64,000 bases of DNA from Aliidiomarina sp047920995 (GTDB lineage Bacteria; Pseudomonadota; Gammaproteobacteria; Enterobacterales; Alteromonadaceae), in assembly GCF_047920995.1 (NCBI RefSeq), contig NZ_JBLRWZ010000011.1:4167-68166 (forward strand), given 5' to 3'. Numbering within the stretch: position 1 is the stretch's first letter; every line of letters starts with the position of its first letter. Below are positions 46,044 through 54,249 of the stretch, in pieces. A model generated the notes under the pieces. That model was not told the origin of the DNA and ran no database searches. It saw only the letters and a list, made by a program, of their open reading frames with translations. Made by a program: the position numbers and the translations under genes.

Positions 46044-47252
46044 ATGAGAAATGTAACCCGCGCCTCTATTGCCGCGTTAACCCTGGCAGTCGTTGGCTTT
46101 TCAGTTTCAGCTCATGCTACCGATATTACGGCGAGTGAGCGGGCAATTCGTATTGCTCAAGAATCGATGATCATTGATACCCATATTGATGTTCCGTATC
46201 GTTTAATCAATGATTGGGAAGATGTTAGTAAGGCCACTCAACGTGGAGATTTTGATTATGAACGTGCTGTGGCGGGTGGCTTAAACGCACCTTTCATGGC
46301 GATTTATATTCCTTCAAGCTATGAAGACAATGGTGCCTACACCTTAGCTAACCATTTAATCGATTTTATGGAAGCGTTAGTGTATCGCGCTCCAGAAAAA
46401 TTCGCGATTCCACACTCCGTTGATGATCTGTTCGCTCATACAGAAGCGGGCTTGATGTCTTTAGCGATGGGCATGGAGAACGGCGCTCCTATCGAAGGTA
46501 GTTTCGAGAAACTACAGCACTTTTTCGATCGAGGAGTTCGTTACATTACACTGGCGCATTCAGAAGATAATCACATTTCCGATTCTTCCTATGATATTCG
46601 CGGCACCTGGGGTGGTTTAAGCCCGTTCGGGAAAGAGCTTGTGGTAGAAATGAATCGCATTGGTATGATGGTTGATGTGTCGCATATCTCGGATAAAGCG
46701 TTTTACGATGTATTGGAAATTACCAAAGTGCCGGTAATCGCCACTCATTCCTCAGCCCGCCGTTTTACACCTGGATGGCAGCGCAATATGAATGACGACA
46801 TGATTAAAGCGTTAGCCGAAAACGATGGGGTTATTCAAGTTACCTTCGGCTCTACATTTGTTACGCAACAAGCCAACCAACATCGGGCGCGGATTCAGCG
46901 CTTAACTCGCGAAATCAATCAGCGGCTTGGCGAGGGTACAGAGGAAGCTCAAGCAGCCGTGGCCAGTATGCGTGAAGAAAATCCATATCCATTTGCTACC
47001 TTAAAAGATGTACTAGATCATATAGATCACATTGTTGAGCTAGTTGGTATCAATCACGTTGGTATCGGTTCAGATTATGATGGTGTTGGCGATACTCTGC
47101 CGGTTGGTTTAAAAGATGTACGTACGTTTCCAAACTTAATTCAAGGGTTATTGGATCGAGGATATTCCGAAGAGGATATTGATAAGATCTTGTTCGCAAA
47201 TACCGTTCGCGCTTGGCGAGCAGTTGAGGCTTACGCAGCAGCAAACCAATAA
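46044..47252 (+). CDS. Exported M19-family (membrane) dipeptidase
   Basis: Zinc dipeptidase of the renal dipeptidase family. A signal peptide (MRNVTRASIAALTLAVVGFSVSAHA) directs it to the periplasm. The metal sites are visible: DTHIDVP near the N-terminus, GMENGAPI, the YITLAHSEDNH segment, VDVSHISDK and ATHSSAR, and GIGSDYDGVG. AGGA four bases before the ATG at 46044 decides the start over one twelve codons upstream. 402 residues. Substrates are probably dipeptides; some relatives act on D-amino acid or cyclic dipeptides. Confidence 0.9.
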   Translation: MRNVTRASIAALTLAVVGFSVSAHATDITASERAIRIAQESMIIDTHIDVPYRLINDWEDVSKATQRGDFDYERAVAGGLNAPFMAIYIPSSYEDNGAYTLANHLIDFMEALVYRAPEKFAIPHSVDDLFAHTEAGLMSLAMGMENGAPIEGSFEKLQHFFDRGVRYITLAHSEDNHISDSSYDIRGTWGGLSPFGKELVVEMNRIGMMVDVSHISDKAFYDVLEITKVPVIATHSSARRFTPGWQRNMNDDMIKALAENDGVIQVTFGSTFVTQQANQHRARIQRLTREINQRLGEGTEEAQAAVASMREENPYPFATLKDVLDHIDHIVELVGINHVGIGSDYDGVGDTLPVGLKDVRTFPNLIQGLLDRGYSEEDIDKILFANTVRAWRAVEAYAAANQ

Positions 47253-47264
47253 TTGAACTTACCC

Positions 47265-47305
47265 GCGCCGCTTATAACTAATGATATGGGCGGCGTTTTC
47301 TTTAT
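47265..47305 (+). terminator. Terminator of the M19 dipeptidase gene
   Basis: CGCCGC (47266-47271) pairs with GCGGCG (47290-47295) over an 18-base loop, followed by TTTTCTTTAT. Confidence 0.65.
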
Positions 47306-47419
47306 ACGGATGCTGCATGTACCTTTATTAGAAGCTTGCGCGGTTACCGCTCAGTAATGTGAAGAGCAGTAATGTGCTGCCCTATTTAGTAACATACCTC
47401 ACCTTTGTCGCACTTCTAG

Positions 47420-47447
47420 TTGACTATTGCCTGTATATCCGTATAAT
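47420..47447 (+). promoter_or_regulatory. S10 operon promoter
   Basis: TTGACT (47420-47425), a 16-base spacer and TATAAT (47442-47447), followed by the GC-rich discriminator CTCGCCC. It lies about 255 bases before rpsJ, leaving a long structured leader. Confidence 0.85.
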
Positions 47448-47703
47448 CTCGCCCACGTCTTATTAGGCGTTTGTTCGAGCAGTTTGTGTTAACGCACATA
47501 ATTGTTTTAGCAATAAGTATCGTAGTTGCAAGAATAATAAGGCTTTCGAGCTAGTTCTTGGTTACTACAGATACTTCAACAGCGGCCCCGATTGGGGGTC
47601 GAATGGTGGTTAAAAACACTTCCTCTTTCAACCCCAAGGGTTGTTCAAGAGGCGAGTTTTTTTATGCTCTTTTTTAAATGCTCTTTATATGAGGCTTTGA
47701 TTT
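47448..47703 (+). promoter_or_regulatory. S10 operon leader with attenuator-like hairpin
   Basis: A 256-base leader without a credible ORF. A hairpin CGGCCCC/GGGGGTCG lies at 47583-47601. Then CCTCTT.CAACCC (47622-47633) pairs with GGGTTG..AAGAGG (47638-47652), and CGAG plus T7 (47657-47663) follows: a terminator-like element 40 bases before rpsJ. In E. coli the S10 leader binds L4, causing termination at such a hairpin and blocking translation; the same mechanism is likely here. Confidence 0.75.
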
Positions 47704-48015
47704 ATGTCTGGTCAAAGAATTCGAATTCGCTTAAAAGCTTTCGATCACCGCTTGATCGATTTGTCCACAGCGGAAATCGTAGATACAGCGAAACGTACTG
47801 GTGCTCAGGTTCGTGGTCCAATTCCACTACCTACGCGCAAAGAACGTTTCACCGTGCTTATTTCTCCGCACGTGAATAAAGACGCCCGTGATCAGTACGA
47901 GATCCGCACCCACAAGCGTCTTATCGATATTATCGAGCCAACAGATAAAACTGTTGATGCTTTGATGCGTTTGGACCTAGCTGCTGGCGTTGACGTTCAG
48001 ATTAGCTTGGGCTAA
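47704..48015 (+). CDS. rpsJ: 30S ribosomal protein S10 (NusE)
   Basis: First gene of the S10 operon; also acts as NusE in antitermination with NusB at boxA. RIRIRLKAFDHRLID and RGPIPLPTRKERFTVLISPH are unchanged from E. coli, including the loop where tigecycline-resistance changes occur. 103 residues. Confidence 0.99.
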   Translation: MSGQRIRIRLKAFDHRLIDLSTAEIVDTAKRTGAQVRGPIPLPTRKERFTVLISPHVNKDARDQYEIRTHKRLIDIIEPTDKTVDALMRLDLAAGVDVQISLG

Positions 48016-48051
48016 GTGAGAAACAAGATTCTAAGATAAGAGGTTTTAACA

Positions 48052-48690
48052 ATGGCTATTGGTCTAGTCGGTCGGAAAGTAGGAATGACTCGCATCTTTC
48101 AAGAAGATGGCGCATCAGTTCCAGTGACTGTGATCGAAGTGCTGGCAAACCGCATTACCCAAGTGAAAACTTTGGAAACTGATGGTTACCAAGCGCTTCA
48201 AGTGACTACTGGCAGCAAGAAAACTAACCGTGTAACCAAACCTGAAGCTGGGCACTTCGCCAAAGCTGGCGTAGAAGCAGGCCGTGGTTTGTGGGAGTTC
48301 CGCTTAAATGAAAATGATGGCGCGGACTTCGAGGTTGGATCTGAGCTGACTGTAGATATTTTCGCAGACACTAAACTCGTTGATGTAACGGGTACGTCTA
48401 AAGGTAAAGGTTTCGCTGGTACCGTTAAACGCTGGAATTTCAGCATGCAAGACGCGACGCATGGTAACTCGTTGTCGCATCGTGCTCCAGGTTCAATCGG
48501 TCAGAACCAGTCACCTGGTAAAGTATTTAAAGGTAAGAAGATGGCCGGCCAAATGGGTAACAAGCAGATTACTGTTCAGTCCCTTGAGGTTGTCCGTGTT
48601 GACGCTGAGCGCAATTTGATCTTGGTTAAAGGTGCTGTCCCTGGAGCTTCCGGTGGCAACGTAATCGTTAAGCCTGCGGTCAAAGCGTAA
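48052..48690 (+). CDS. rplC: 50S ribosomal protein L3
   Basis: MAIGLVGRKVGMTRIFQEDG and the central RWNFSMQDATHGNSLSHRAPG loop that reaches the peptidyl-transferase centre. The GQNQSPGKVFKGKKMAG segment holds the glutamine that PrmB methylates in E. coli. 212 residues (209 in E. coli). Second gene of the S10 operon. Confidence 0.99.
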   Translation: MAIGLVGRKVGMTRIFQEDGASVPVTVIEVLANRITQVKTLETDGYQALQVTTGSKKTNRVTKPEAGHFAKAGVEAGRGLWEFRLNENDGADFEVGSELTVDIFADTKLVDVTGTSKGKGFAGTVKRWNFSMQDATHGNSLSHRAPGSIGQNQSPGKVFKGKKMAGQMGNKQITVQSLEVVRVDAERNLILVKGAVPGASGGNVIVKPAVKA

Positions 48691-48708
48691 CGTCTGAGGA
48701 GATTAGTG

Positions 48709-49314
48709 ATGGAATTAGCATTAAAAGACGCGAAAGGCGCTCTTGAAGTTTCCGAAGCTACCTTTGGACGTGAATACAATGAAGCTTTGGTGCATCAGGT
48801 TGTAGTAGCCTATGCAGCAGGCGCACGTCAAGGTAGTAAAGCGCAGAAAACACGTTCAGAAGTTTCTGGTGGTGGCAAAAAGCCATGGCGCCAGAAAGGT
48901 ACTGGCCGTGCTCGTGCGGGTACGATTCGTAGCCCAATCTGGCGTTCTGGTGGTGTAACTTTCGCAGCGAAGCCACAGAACCACGCACAAAAAGTAAATA
49001 AGAAGATGTATCGCGGTGCTCTAAAAAGCATTCTATCTGAACTGGTTCGTCAGGACCGTTTGATAGTTGTAGAGAGCTTCGGTATTGATTCGCCAAAAAC
49101 CAAGCAGTTGGTTGCTAAGTTGAAAGAGATGGAATTGAACGACGTTCTAATCATCACTAAAGATCTTGATGAGAACTTGTTCCTTGCCTCACGCAACCTG
49201 CATAAAGTTGATGTTCGTGACGTTCAGGGCATCGATCCGGTCAGCTTGATCGCATTCGATAAGGTTCTGTTCACTGCGGACGCAGTTAAGCAGCTTGAGG
49301 AGACATTATCATGA
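48709..49314 (+). CDS. rplD: 50S ribosomal protein L4
   Basis: Ribosomal protein and, in E. coli, the feedback regulator of this operon and an RNase E inhibitor. VHQVVVAYAAGARQGSKAQKTRSEV and the extended loop KKPWRQKGTGRARAGTIRSP lining the exit tunnel are conserved. GAGGA eight bases before the ATG at 48709 gives 201 residues, the same as E. coli. Overlaps rplW by four bases (ATGA). Confidence 0.99.
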   Translation: MELALKDAKGALEVSEATFGREYNEALVHQVVVAYAAGARQGSKAQKTRSEVSGGGKKPWRQKGTGRARAGTIRSPIWRSGGVTFAAKPQNHAQKVNKKMYRGALKSILSELVRQDRLIVVESFGIDSPKTKQLVAKLKEMELNDVLIITKDLDENLFLASRNLHKVDVRDVQGIDPVSLIAFDKVLFTADAVKQLEETLS

Positions 49315-49613
49315 TGCGCGAAGAACGTTTATTGAAAGTCATTCTGGCGCCTCACGTTTCTGAAAAAGCAACTTTGGCTGCTGAAAACCAAAACACTATG
49401 GTTTTCAAAGTAGCGAAAGATGCAACTAAATCAGAAATCAAAGCTGCGGTAGAGAAACTGTTCGAAGTCGAAGTAACCGGCGTGCGTACCTTGAATGTTA
49501 AAGGTAAAACCAAACGTTTCGGTACGCGCACAGGCAAACGTAGCGATTGGAAAAAAGCATACGTAACCCTGAGCGAAGGTGCTGACATCGATTTCGTCGG
49601 CGGCGCTGAGTAA
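49311..49613 (+). CDS. rplW: 50S ribosomal protein L23
   Basis: Sits at the tunnel exit and docks trigger factor and SRP. MREERLLKVILAPHVSEKAT, VAKDATKSEIKAAVEKLFEVEV and the closing DWKKAYVTLSEGADIDFVGGAE match E. coli. 100 residues from the ATG overlapping the rplD stop. Confidence 0.99.
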   Translation: MMREERLLKVILAPHVSEKATLAAENQNTMVFKVAKDATKSEIKAAVEKLFEVEVTGVRTLNVKGKTKRFGTRTGKRSDWKKAYVTLSEGADIDFVGGAE

Positions 49614-49630
49614 ACAGGAGGATTATTAAA

Positions 49631-50455
49631 ATGGCTGTTGTTAAATGTAAGCCTACGTCCCCGGGTCGTCGCCACGTCGTTAAAGTCGTTGGTCAAGACC
49701 TGTACAAAGGCAAGCCGTATGCCCCATTGCTGGAGAAAAACAGCAAAAATGGTGGCCGTAACAATAATGGCCGGATTACCGTTCGTCACATTGGTGGTGG
49801 TCACAAGCATCACTATCGTTTGGTTGATTTCAAACGCACCAAAGACGGTATTCCAGCAACTGTAGAGCGTATTGAATATGATCCTAACCGGTCAGCTAAT
49901 ATCGCTTTAGTATTGTACGCTGATGGTGAGCGTCGTTATATTTTAGCCCCTAAAGGCTTAACTGCTGGTGATAAAGTAGTATCAGGTTCTGATGCTCCTA
50001 TTAAACCAGGTAACACGTTACCACTGCGCAATATCCCAGTAGGTTCTGTAATTCACGCAATTGAAATGAAGCCTGGTAAAGGTGCACAGTTGGCTCGTTC
50101 AGCTGGTGCTTCAGTTCAGCTTCTTGCGCGTGATGGCATGTACGTTACTGTGCGTTTGCGTTCAGGTGAAGTACGTAAAATCCTATCGGAGTGCCGTGCT
50201 ACTATCGGTGAAGTTGGCAACGCTGAGCACATGCTTAAGCAACTCGGTAAAGCGGGTGCTAAACGCTGGCGCGGTGTTCGTCCTACCGTTCGTGGTGTTG
50301 CAATGAACCCGGTTGATCACCCACATGGTGGTGGTGAAGGCCGGACTTCAGGAGGCCGTCATCCGGTTTCTCCATGGGGTGTTCCTACGAAAGGTTACAA
50401 AACTCGTAAGAACAAACGTACTAGCAAGTATATTGTGCGTCGTCGCACGAAGTAA
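49631..50455 (+). CDS. rplB: 50S ribosomal protein L2
   Basis: Universally conserved L2, needed for subunit joining. VKCKPTSPGRRHVVKV, GRNNNGRITVRHIGGGHKHHYR and the C-terminal loop RGVAMNPVDHPHGGGEGR with its conserved histidine are present. 274 residues. Fifth gene of the S10 operon. Confidence 0.99.
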   Translation: MAVVKCKPTSPGRRHVVKVVGQDLYKGKPYAPLLEKNSKNGGRNNNGRITVRHIGGGHKHHYRLVDFKRTKDGIPATVERIEYDPNRSANIALVLYADGERRYILAPKGLTAGDKVVSGSDAPIKPGNTLPLRNIPVGSVIHAIEMKPGKGAQLARSAGASVQLLARDGMYVTVRLRSGEVRKILSECRATIGEVGNAEHMLKQLGKAGAKRWRGVRPTVRGVAMNPVDHPHGGGEGRTSGGRHPVSPWGVPTKGYKTRKNKRTSKYIVRRRTK

Positions 50456-50473
50456 TAGGCAAGGGGTTTTAAA

Positions 50474-50752
50474 ATGCCACGTTCTCTTAAAAAAGGTCCA
50501 TTTATTGACCTTCACCTACTCAAGAAGGTGGAGAAGGCGATGGAAAGCGGGGACAAGAAACCAATTAAAACTTGGTCCCGTCGTTCAATGATCATTCCAG
50601 ATATGATTGGTTTGACCATCGCTGTTCATAACGGTCGTCAGCATGTTCCAGTTTTCGTTTCAGAAGAAATGATTGGACACAAGCTTGGCGAATTCGCTCC
50701 GACTCGCACTTATCGCGGCCATGCTGCAGATAAGAAAGCTAAGAAACGGTAA
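50474..50752 (+). CDS. rpsS: 30S ribosomal protein S19
   Basis: MPRSLKKGPFIDLHLLKKVEKA, RRSMIIPDMIGLTIAVHNGRQHVPVFV and GHKLGEFAPTRTYRGHA are family-typical; the protein lies in the 30S head and contacts S13. 92 residues. Confidence 0.99.
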   Translation: MPRSLKKGPFIDLHLLKKVEKAMESGDKKPIKTWSRRSMIIPDMIGLTIAVHNGRQHVPVFVSEEMIGHKLGEFAPTRTYRGHAADKKAKKR

Positions 50753-50764
50753 GAGGTGAATACA

Positions 50765-51097
50765 ATGGAAGCGATTGCTAAACATAAATTTGCCCGCCTT
50801 TCTCCGCAGAAGGGTCGTCTGGTTGCAGACCAGATTCGTGGCCAGTCAGTTGCAAAAGCGCTTGATATTTTGGCTTATAGCCCGAAGAAAGCGGCAAGCT
50901 TGATTAAGAAAGTTCTTGAATCAGCAATTGCAAATGCTGAACACAACGAGGGCGCCGACATTGATGAGTTGAGAGTTTCAGCTATCATGATCGACGAAGG
51001 TCCAACGATGAAGCGAATCAAGCCGCGGGCCAAAGGCCGTGCGGATCGTATCTTGAAGCGCACCAGCCACATTGTTGTGGTTGTTTCGGATAGCTAG
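50765..51097 (+). CDS. rplV: 50S ribosomal protein L22
   Basis: Contacts all 23S domains; its beta-hairpin lines the exit tunnel at the macrolide site. MEAIAKHKFARLSPQKGRLVADQIRG and the hairpin EGPTMKRIKPRAKGRADRILKRTSHI. The ATG at 50765 (GAGGTG upstream) gives 110 residues as in E. coli; an in-frame ATG three codons earlier is less likely. Confidence 0.98.
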   Translation: MEAIAKHKFARLSPQKGRLVADQIRGQSVAKALDILAYSPKKAASLIKKVLESAIANAEHNEGADIDELRVSAIMIDEGPTMKRIKPRAKGRADRILKRTSHIVVVVSDS

Positions 51098-51107
51098 GAG
51101 ATAAGTT

Positions 51108-51797
51108 ATGGGTCAGAAAGTACATCCTAATGGTATTCGCCTAGGTATCACCAAGCCATATAATGCTACCTGGTTCGCGGAGTCCAAGGATTTCGCTGAC
51201 AACCTACACAGTGATCATAAGGTTCGTTTGTTCCTTAAAGAGAAACTGAAAGGTGCGTCAGTATCACGTATCGTTATCGAGCGTCCAGCCAAGAGTGTTC
51301 GTGTGACTATTCACACTGCTCGCCCTGGTGTGGTGATCGGTAAGAAAGGCGAAGATGTTGAGAAGCTACGTCAAGAAATTTCTAAGCTGACAGGTGTACC
51401 TGCGCAGATTAATATTTCTGAAGTACGTAAGCCTGAGTTAGATGCTCAGCTAGTTGCTGAAAACATCGCAGGCCAGCTTGAGCGTCGTGTAATGTTCCGT
51501 CGTGCTATGAAGCGCGCTGTTCAGAACGCAATGCGCCTAGGTGCTAAAGGTATCAAAGTAGAAGTAAGCGGCCGTCTTGGTGGTGCAGAAATCGCACGTA
51601 CCGAGTGGTATCGTGAAGGCCGTGTGCCATTGCACACTTTACGTGCTGACATCGATTACGCAACTGCAGAAGCAGCTACTACTTACGGTATCATTGGCGT
51701 GAAAGTTTGGGTTTTCAAAGGTGAAGTACTTGGCGGTATGCCAGTGGTAGCTGAAGAAAAGCCAGCGGCTAACAAGCGCGGCAAAGGTCGTAAGTAA
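51108..51797 (+). CDS. rpsC: 30S ribosomal protein S3
   Basis: Two KH-like domains; mRNA entry-tunnel helicase activity with S4 and S5. MGQKVHPNGIRLGITKPYNATW, the KH loop PGVVIGKKGEDVEKLR and the C-terminal GRLGGAEIARTEWYREGRVPLHTL. 229 residues with a basic tail (233 in E. coli). Confidence 0.99.
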   Translation: MGQKVHPNGIRLGITKPYNATWFAESKDFADNLHSDHKVRLFLKEKLKGASVSRIVIERPAKSVRVTIHTARPGVVIGKKGEDVEKLRQEISKLTGVPAQINISEVRKPELDAQLVAENIAGQLERRVMFRRAMKRAVQNAMRLGAKGIKVEVSGRLGGAEIARTEWYREGRVPLHTLRADIDYATAEAATTYGIIGVKVWVFKGEVLGGMPVVAEEKPAANKRGKGRK

Positions 51798-51808
51798 GGA
51801 GAGGCATC

Positions 51809-52222
51809 ATGTTACAACCTAAGCGTACGAAATTTCGTAAGGTACATACAGGCCGTAACCGCGGCCTAGCGCAATCGGGTAACAAAATCAGCTTCGGTAC
51901 TTATGGCCTTAAGGCTACTGAACGCGGTCGTATGACTGCGCGTCAGATCGAAGCAGCCCGTCGTGCGATGACACGTCATGTTAAACGTCAAGGTAAAATT
52001 TGGATTCGCGTTTTCCCTGATAAGCCAATTACTAAGAAGCCTCTAGAAGTGCGGATGGGTAAAGGTAAGGGTAACGTAGAGTACTGGGTTGCTCTGATTC
52101 AACCAGGTCGCGTTTTATACGAGATGGATGGTGTATCTGAAGAGCTGGCACGTGAGGCATTCAAATTAGCGGCTGCCAAACTGCCATTCAAAACAACCTT
52201 TGTTATTCGGACGGTGATGTGA
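51809..52222 (+). CDS. rplP: 50S ribosomal protein L16
   Basis: Organises the A site and is a late assembly protein. LQPKRTKFRKVHTGRNRGLA, the loop RMTARQIEAARRAMTRHVKR near the A-site tRNA, and RMGKGKGNVEYWVA. 137 residues. Stop overlaps the rpmC start (TGATG). Confidence 0.99.
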   Translation: MLQPKRTKFRKVHTGRNRGLAQSGNKISFGTYGLKATERGRMTARQIEAARRAMTRHVKRQGKIWIRVFPDKPITKKPLEVRMGKGKGNVEYWVALIQPGRVLYEMDGVSEELAREAFKLAAAKLPFKTTFVIRTVM

Positions 52223-52413
52223 TGAAAGCAAGCGAACTGAAAGCAAAAAGCGTAGAAGAGCTGAATCAGGAGCTACTAGGCTTATTGCGTGAGCAATTCA
52301 ACTTGCGCATGCAATCAGCCACTGGCCAACTGAATCAAACTCATCTGTTGAGACAAGTGCGTAGAGATATCGCACGAGTTAAAACATTGCTTAATGAGAA
52401 GGCAGGCGCGTAA
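52222..52413 (+). CDS. rpmC: 50S ribosomal protein L29
   Basis: Small two-helix protein at the tunnel exit. KSVEELNQELLGLLREQFNLRMQ and RQVRRDIARVKTLLNEK are conserved; 63 residues, as in E. coli. ATG overlaps the rplP stop, and its own TAA overlaps the rpsQ ATG. Confidence 0.98.
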   Translation: MKASELKAKSVEELNQELLGLLREQFNLRMQSATGQLNQTHLLRQVRRDIARVKTLLNEKAGA

Positions 52414-52676
52414 TGAGTGAAGCAAAAACTATCCGTACTTTACAAGGGCGCGTAGTAAGCAACAAGATGGATAAATCTATCGTAGTTGCTATCGAGCGTC
52501 GGGTTAAGCACCCTTTATACGGTAAGTACATTAAGCGGACCACTAAAGTTCATGCGCACGACGAAGATAACACGTGCCGGGAAGGTGATTTAGTATCGAT
52601 TCGGGAAACTCGCCCGGTATCGAAAACTAAATCATGGGCCTTGGTAGAAGTTATTGAGCGTGGCGCTGAAATTTAA
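52413..52676 (+). CDS. rpsQ: 30S ribosomal protein S17
   Basis: OB-fold protein, early 16S binder. TLQGRVVSNKMDKSIVVAIERRVKHPLYGKYIKRTTK and VSIRETRPVSKTKSWALVEV are typical. 87 residues. Last gene of the S10 operon, followed at once by a strong terminator and then by a porin-like gene instead of the spc operon. Confidence 0.99.
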   Translation: MSEAKTIRTLQGRVVSNKMDKSIVVAIERRVKHPLYGKYIKRTTKVHAHDEDNTCREGDLVSIRETRPVSKTKSWALVEVIERGAEI

Positions 52677-52697
52677 ACCGCGGCTTAAAAGCTAGTT

Positions 52698-52727
52698 AAA
52701 AACGACCCTTATGGGTCGTTTTTTTTT
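52698..52727 (+). terminator. S10 operon terminator
   Basis: AAAAACGACCC (52698-52708), loop TTAT, GGGTCGT (52713-52719), then a run of T to 52727. Confidence 0.94.
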
Positions 52728-52753
52728 GCCTTTGCGAGATGTGTTACTATACT
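52726..52753 (+). promoter_or_regulatory. Promoter of the porin-like gene
   Basis: TTGCCT (52726-52731), a 16-base spacer and TATACT (52748-52753), about 44 bases before the ATG. It starts immediately after the S10 terminator, so the porin gene is transcribed independently. The discriminator (AAGTTC) is not GC-rich, unlike the ribosomal promoters. Confidence 0.6.
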
Positions 52754-52796
52754 AAGTTCTTAGAAACATGAATGTTTCCATAGCTGAGGAGTAATT

Positions 52797-54053
52797 ATGC
52801 GAACAAAAAGAACTTTATTGAGCTTAGCCATCGTGAGCTCTTTGATCCCATTCTCAGGACTTGCTCAAGAATCAGAAGAGCGGTCATTAGAGGATAGAAT
52901 TGAAGCTCTAGAAAGTGAAATCCGTGTTGTTCGACAGCAAAACCAGGATCTGAAACAAGTAGTAGAAAGTGATGTTGGTGCCGCAGATGAAGATGGCATC
53001 ACGCTTGGTGGCGCCGTAAGATTTCAATACCAAATAACGGATTATAACTCCGACCAACGCGACCGCGGCGGCGACCTCGATTTTGATATTTTCAGGCTCG
53101 ACCTGAATGGCAAAATGGGTGATGTTATTTTATCGGCCCAGTATCGCTGGTTTAATTATATGGAAGCGTTACGCCATGCATATTTTGGATACAATTTTAC
53201 CGATGAGTGGCAGGGGCAAATAGGTGTTGTAGTTCAGCCTTTTGGTATCATGCCTTATAATTCCCACAATTATTTTTTCAGCACGAACTTTTATGTTGGG
53301 CTAGAAGATAACCCTGGTGCGGGCGTCCGTTTTTTGCAACGCACTGATTCTTGGGACTTTGATTTTGCGTTCATAAAAAATGACGAACTCGGAGGTGCCT
53401 CGGGGGGAGTGAGAAGTTCAGCAGATCGTTACGCCTATGATGTAGTGGGCATTCGTTTGCCGGGAGAAGGAACTTACGACGCGCCAACGGCAGTAGCGGG
53501 CGAGAATAATACATTTATGACGCGCATCGCTCATAAATGGCATTTCGGTGATGACCAAATGGTAGAGCTTGGTTTCTCTGGTCAGCTCGGTAAGTTCAAT
53601 GACGGTGTAAGTAACGTCGGTGATCGGGAAAATGTGGGAATCCACGCTCTATACAATGTAGGGCAATGGGAGTTCCAAGCTCAGTTTAGTAGATACGATT
53701 ATGATTTTGCCATAGAGAACAGTGGTGTTGTACTAGGTGCATATGCATATTATGACACAATGCCAACCAAAGCGGATATCTATACGGCAAATATCGCTTA
53801 CAATATGCCTGTTGAAATCGGCCCGATTACTCATTTAACTTGGTACAATAATCTAAGTATTATGACGAATAAACGCGGTTTCAATGACGATACGTATATG
53901 AATGTCGCGGGCGTGGCTGTAAGTGCCGGTGGTGTGTATACTTACGTTGATTTAGTAACAGCACAGAATCAACCCTTTGTAGGCGGCTCAACAGGCCAAG
54001 ATGGGGGTAGAACTAATACCCGCTTTAATATAAACTTCGGTTATTATTTTTAA
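52797..54053 (+). CDS. Outer-membrane porin-like beta-barrel protein
   Basis: 418 residues. A signal peptide (RTLLSLAIVSSLIPFSGLAQ) is followed by a charged coiled coil (EERSLEDRIEALESEIRVVRQQNQDLKQVV) and then a long region of alternating amphipathic strands ending FNINFGYYF, whose terminal Phe is the outer-membrane barrel assembly signal. The coiled coil plus barrel layout and the segment FDIFRLDLNGKMGDVILSAQYRW resemble DcaP-like or OprO/P-like porins; substrate unknown. GAGGAG precedes the ATG. It has its own promoter and hairpin terminator and sits between rpsQ and rplN, where no gene is normally found. Confidence 0.78.
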   Translation: MRTKRTLLSLAIVSSLIPFSGLAQESEERSLEDRIEALESEIRVVRQQNQDLKQVVESDVGAADEDGITLGGAVRFQYQITDYNSDQRDRGGDLDFDIFRLDLNGKMGDVILSAQYRWFNYMEALRHAYFGYNFTDEWQGQIGVVVQPFGIMPYNSHNYFFSTNFYVGLEDNPGAGVRFLQRTDSWDFDFAFIKNDELGGASGGVRSSADRYAYDVVGIRLPGEGTYDAPTAVAGENNTFMTRIAHKWHFGDDQMVELGFSGQLGKFNDGVSNVGDRENVGIHALYNVGQWEFQAQFSRYDYDFAIENSGVVLGAYAYYDTMPTKADIYTANIAYNMPVEIGPITHLTWYNNLSIMTNKRGFNDDTYMNVAGVAVSAGGVYTYVDLVTAQNQPFVGGSTGQDGGRTNTRFNINFGYYF

Positions 54054-54064
54054 GCTATTCTGAA

Positions 54065-54112
54065 GGCTGCTTATGGCTTATCCATAAGCAGCCCACACCC
54101 TTCTTTTTCTTC
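54065..54112 (+). terminator. Hairpin after the porin-like gene
   Basis: GGCTGCTTATGG (54065-54076) and CCATAAGCAGCC (54082-54093) form a perfect 12-bp stem with a five-base loop. A pyrimidine stretch CACACCCTTCTTTTTCTT follows, so the T-run is offset by several bases. Confidence 0.75.
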
Positions 54113-54145
54113 GTAATCCCTCTATCATTTCGAAAATCTTTCTGT

Positions 54146-54160
54146 TACAATTTCGCGCCC
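54146..54160 (+). promoter_or_regulatory. Candidate spc operon promoter (-10 and discriminator)
   Basis: TACAAT (54146-54151) followed by TTCGCGCCC, the same GC-rich discriminator style as the S10 and rRNA promoters here. The -35 is weak. It leaves a leader of about 90 bases before rplN. Confidence 0.45.
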
Positions 54161-54249
54161 TTTTAATATGGGGTCATCTATCTTATGGCAAGAAAGATGT
54201 TACTTGGACTCGGGAGAGTCTGGTTTACTAACTAAAGCGGAGCACTGAG

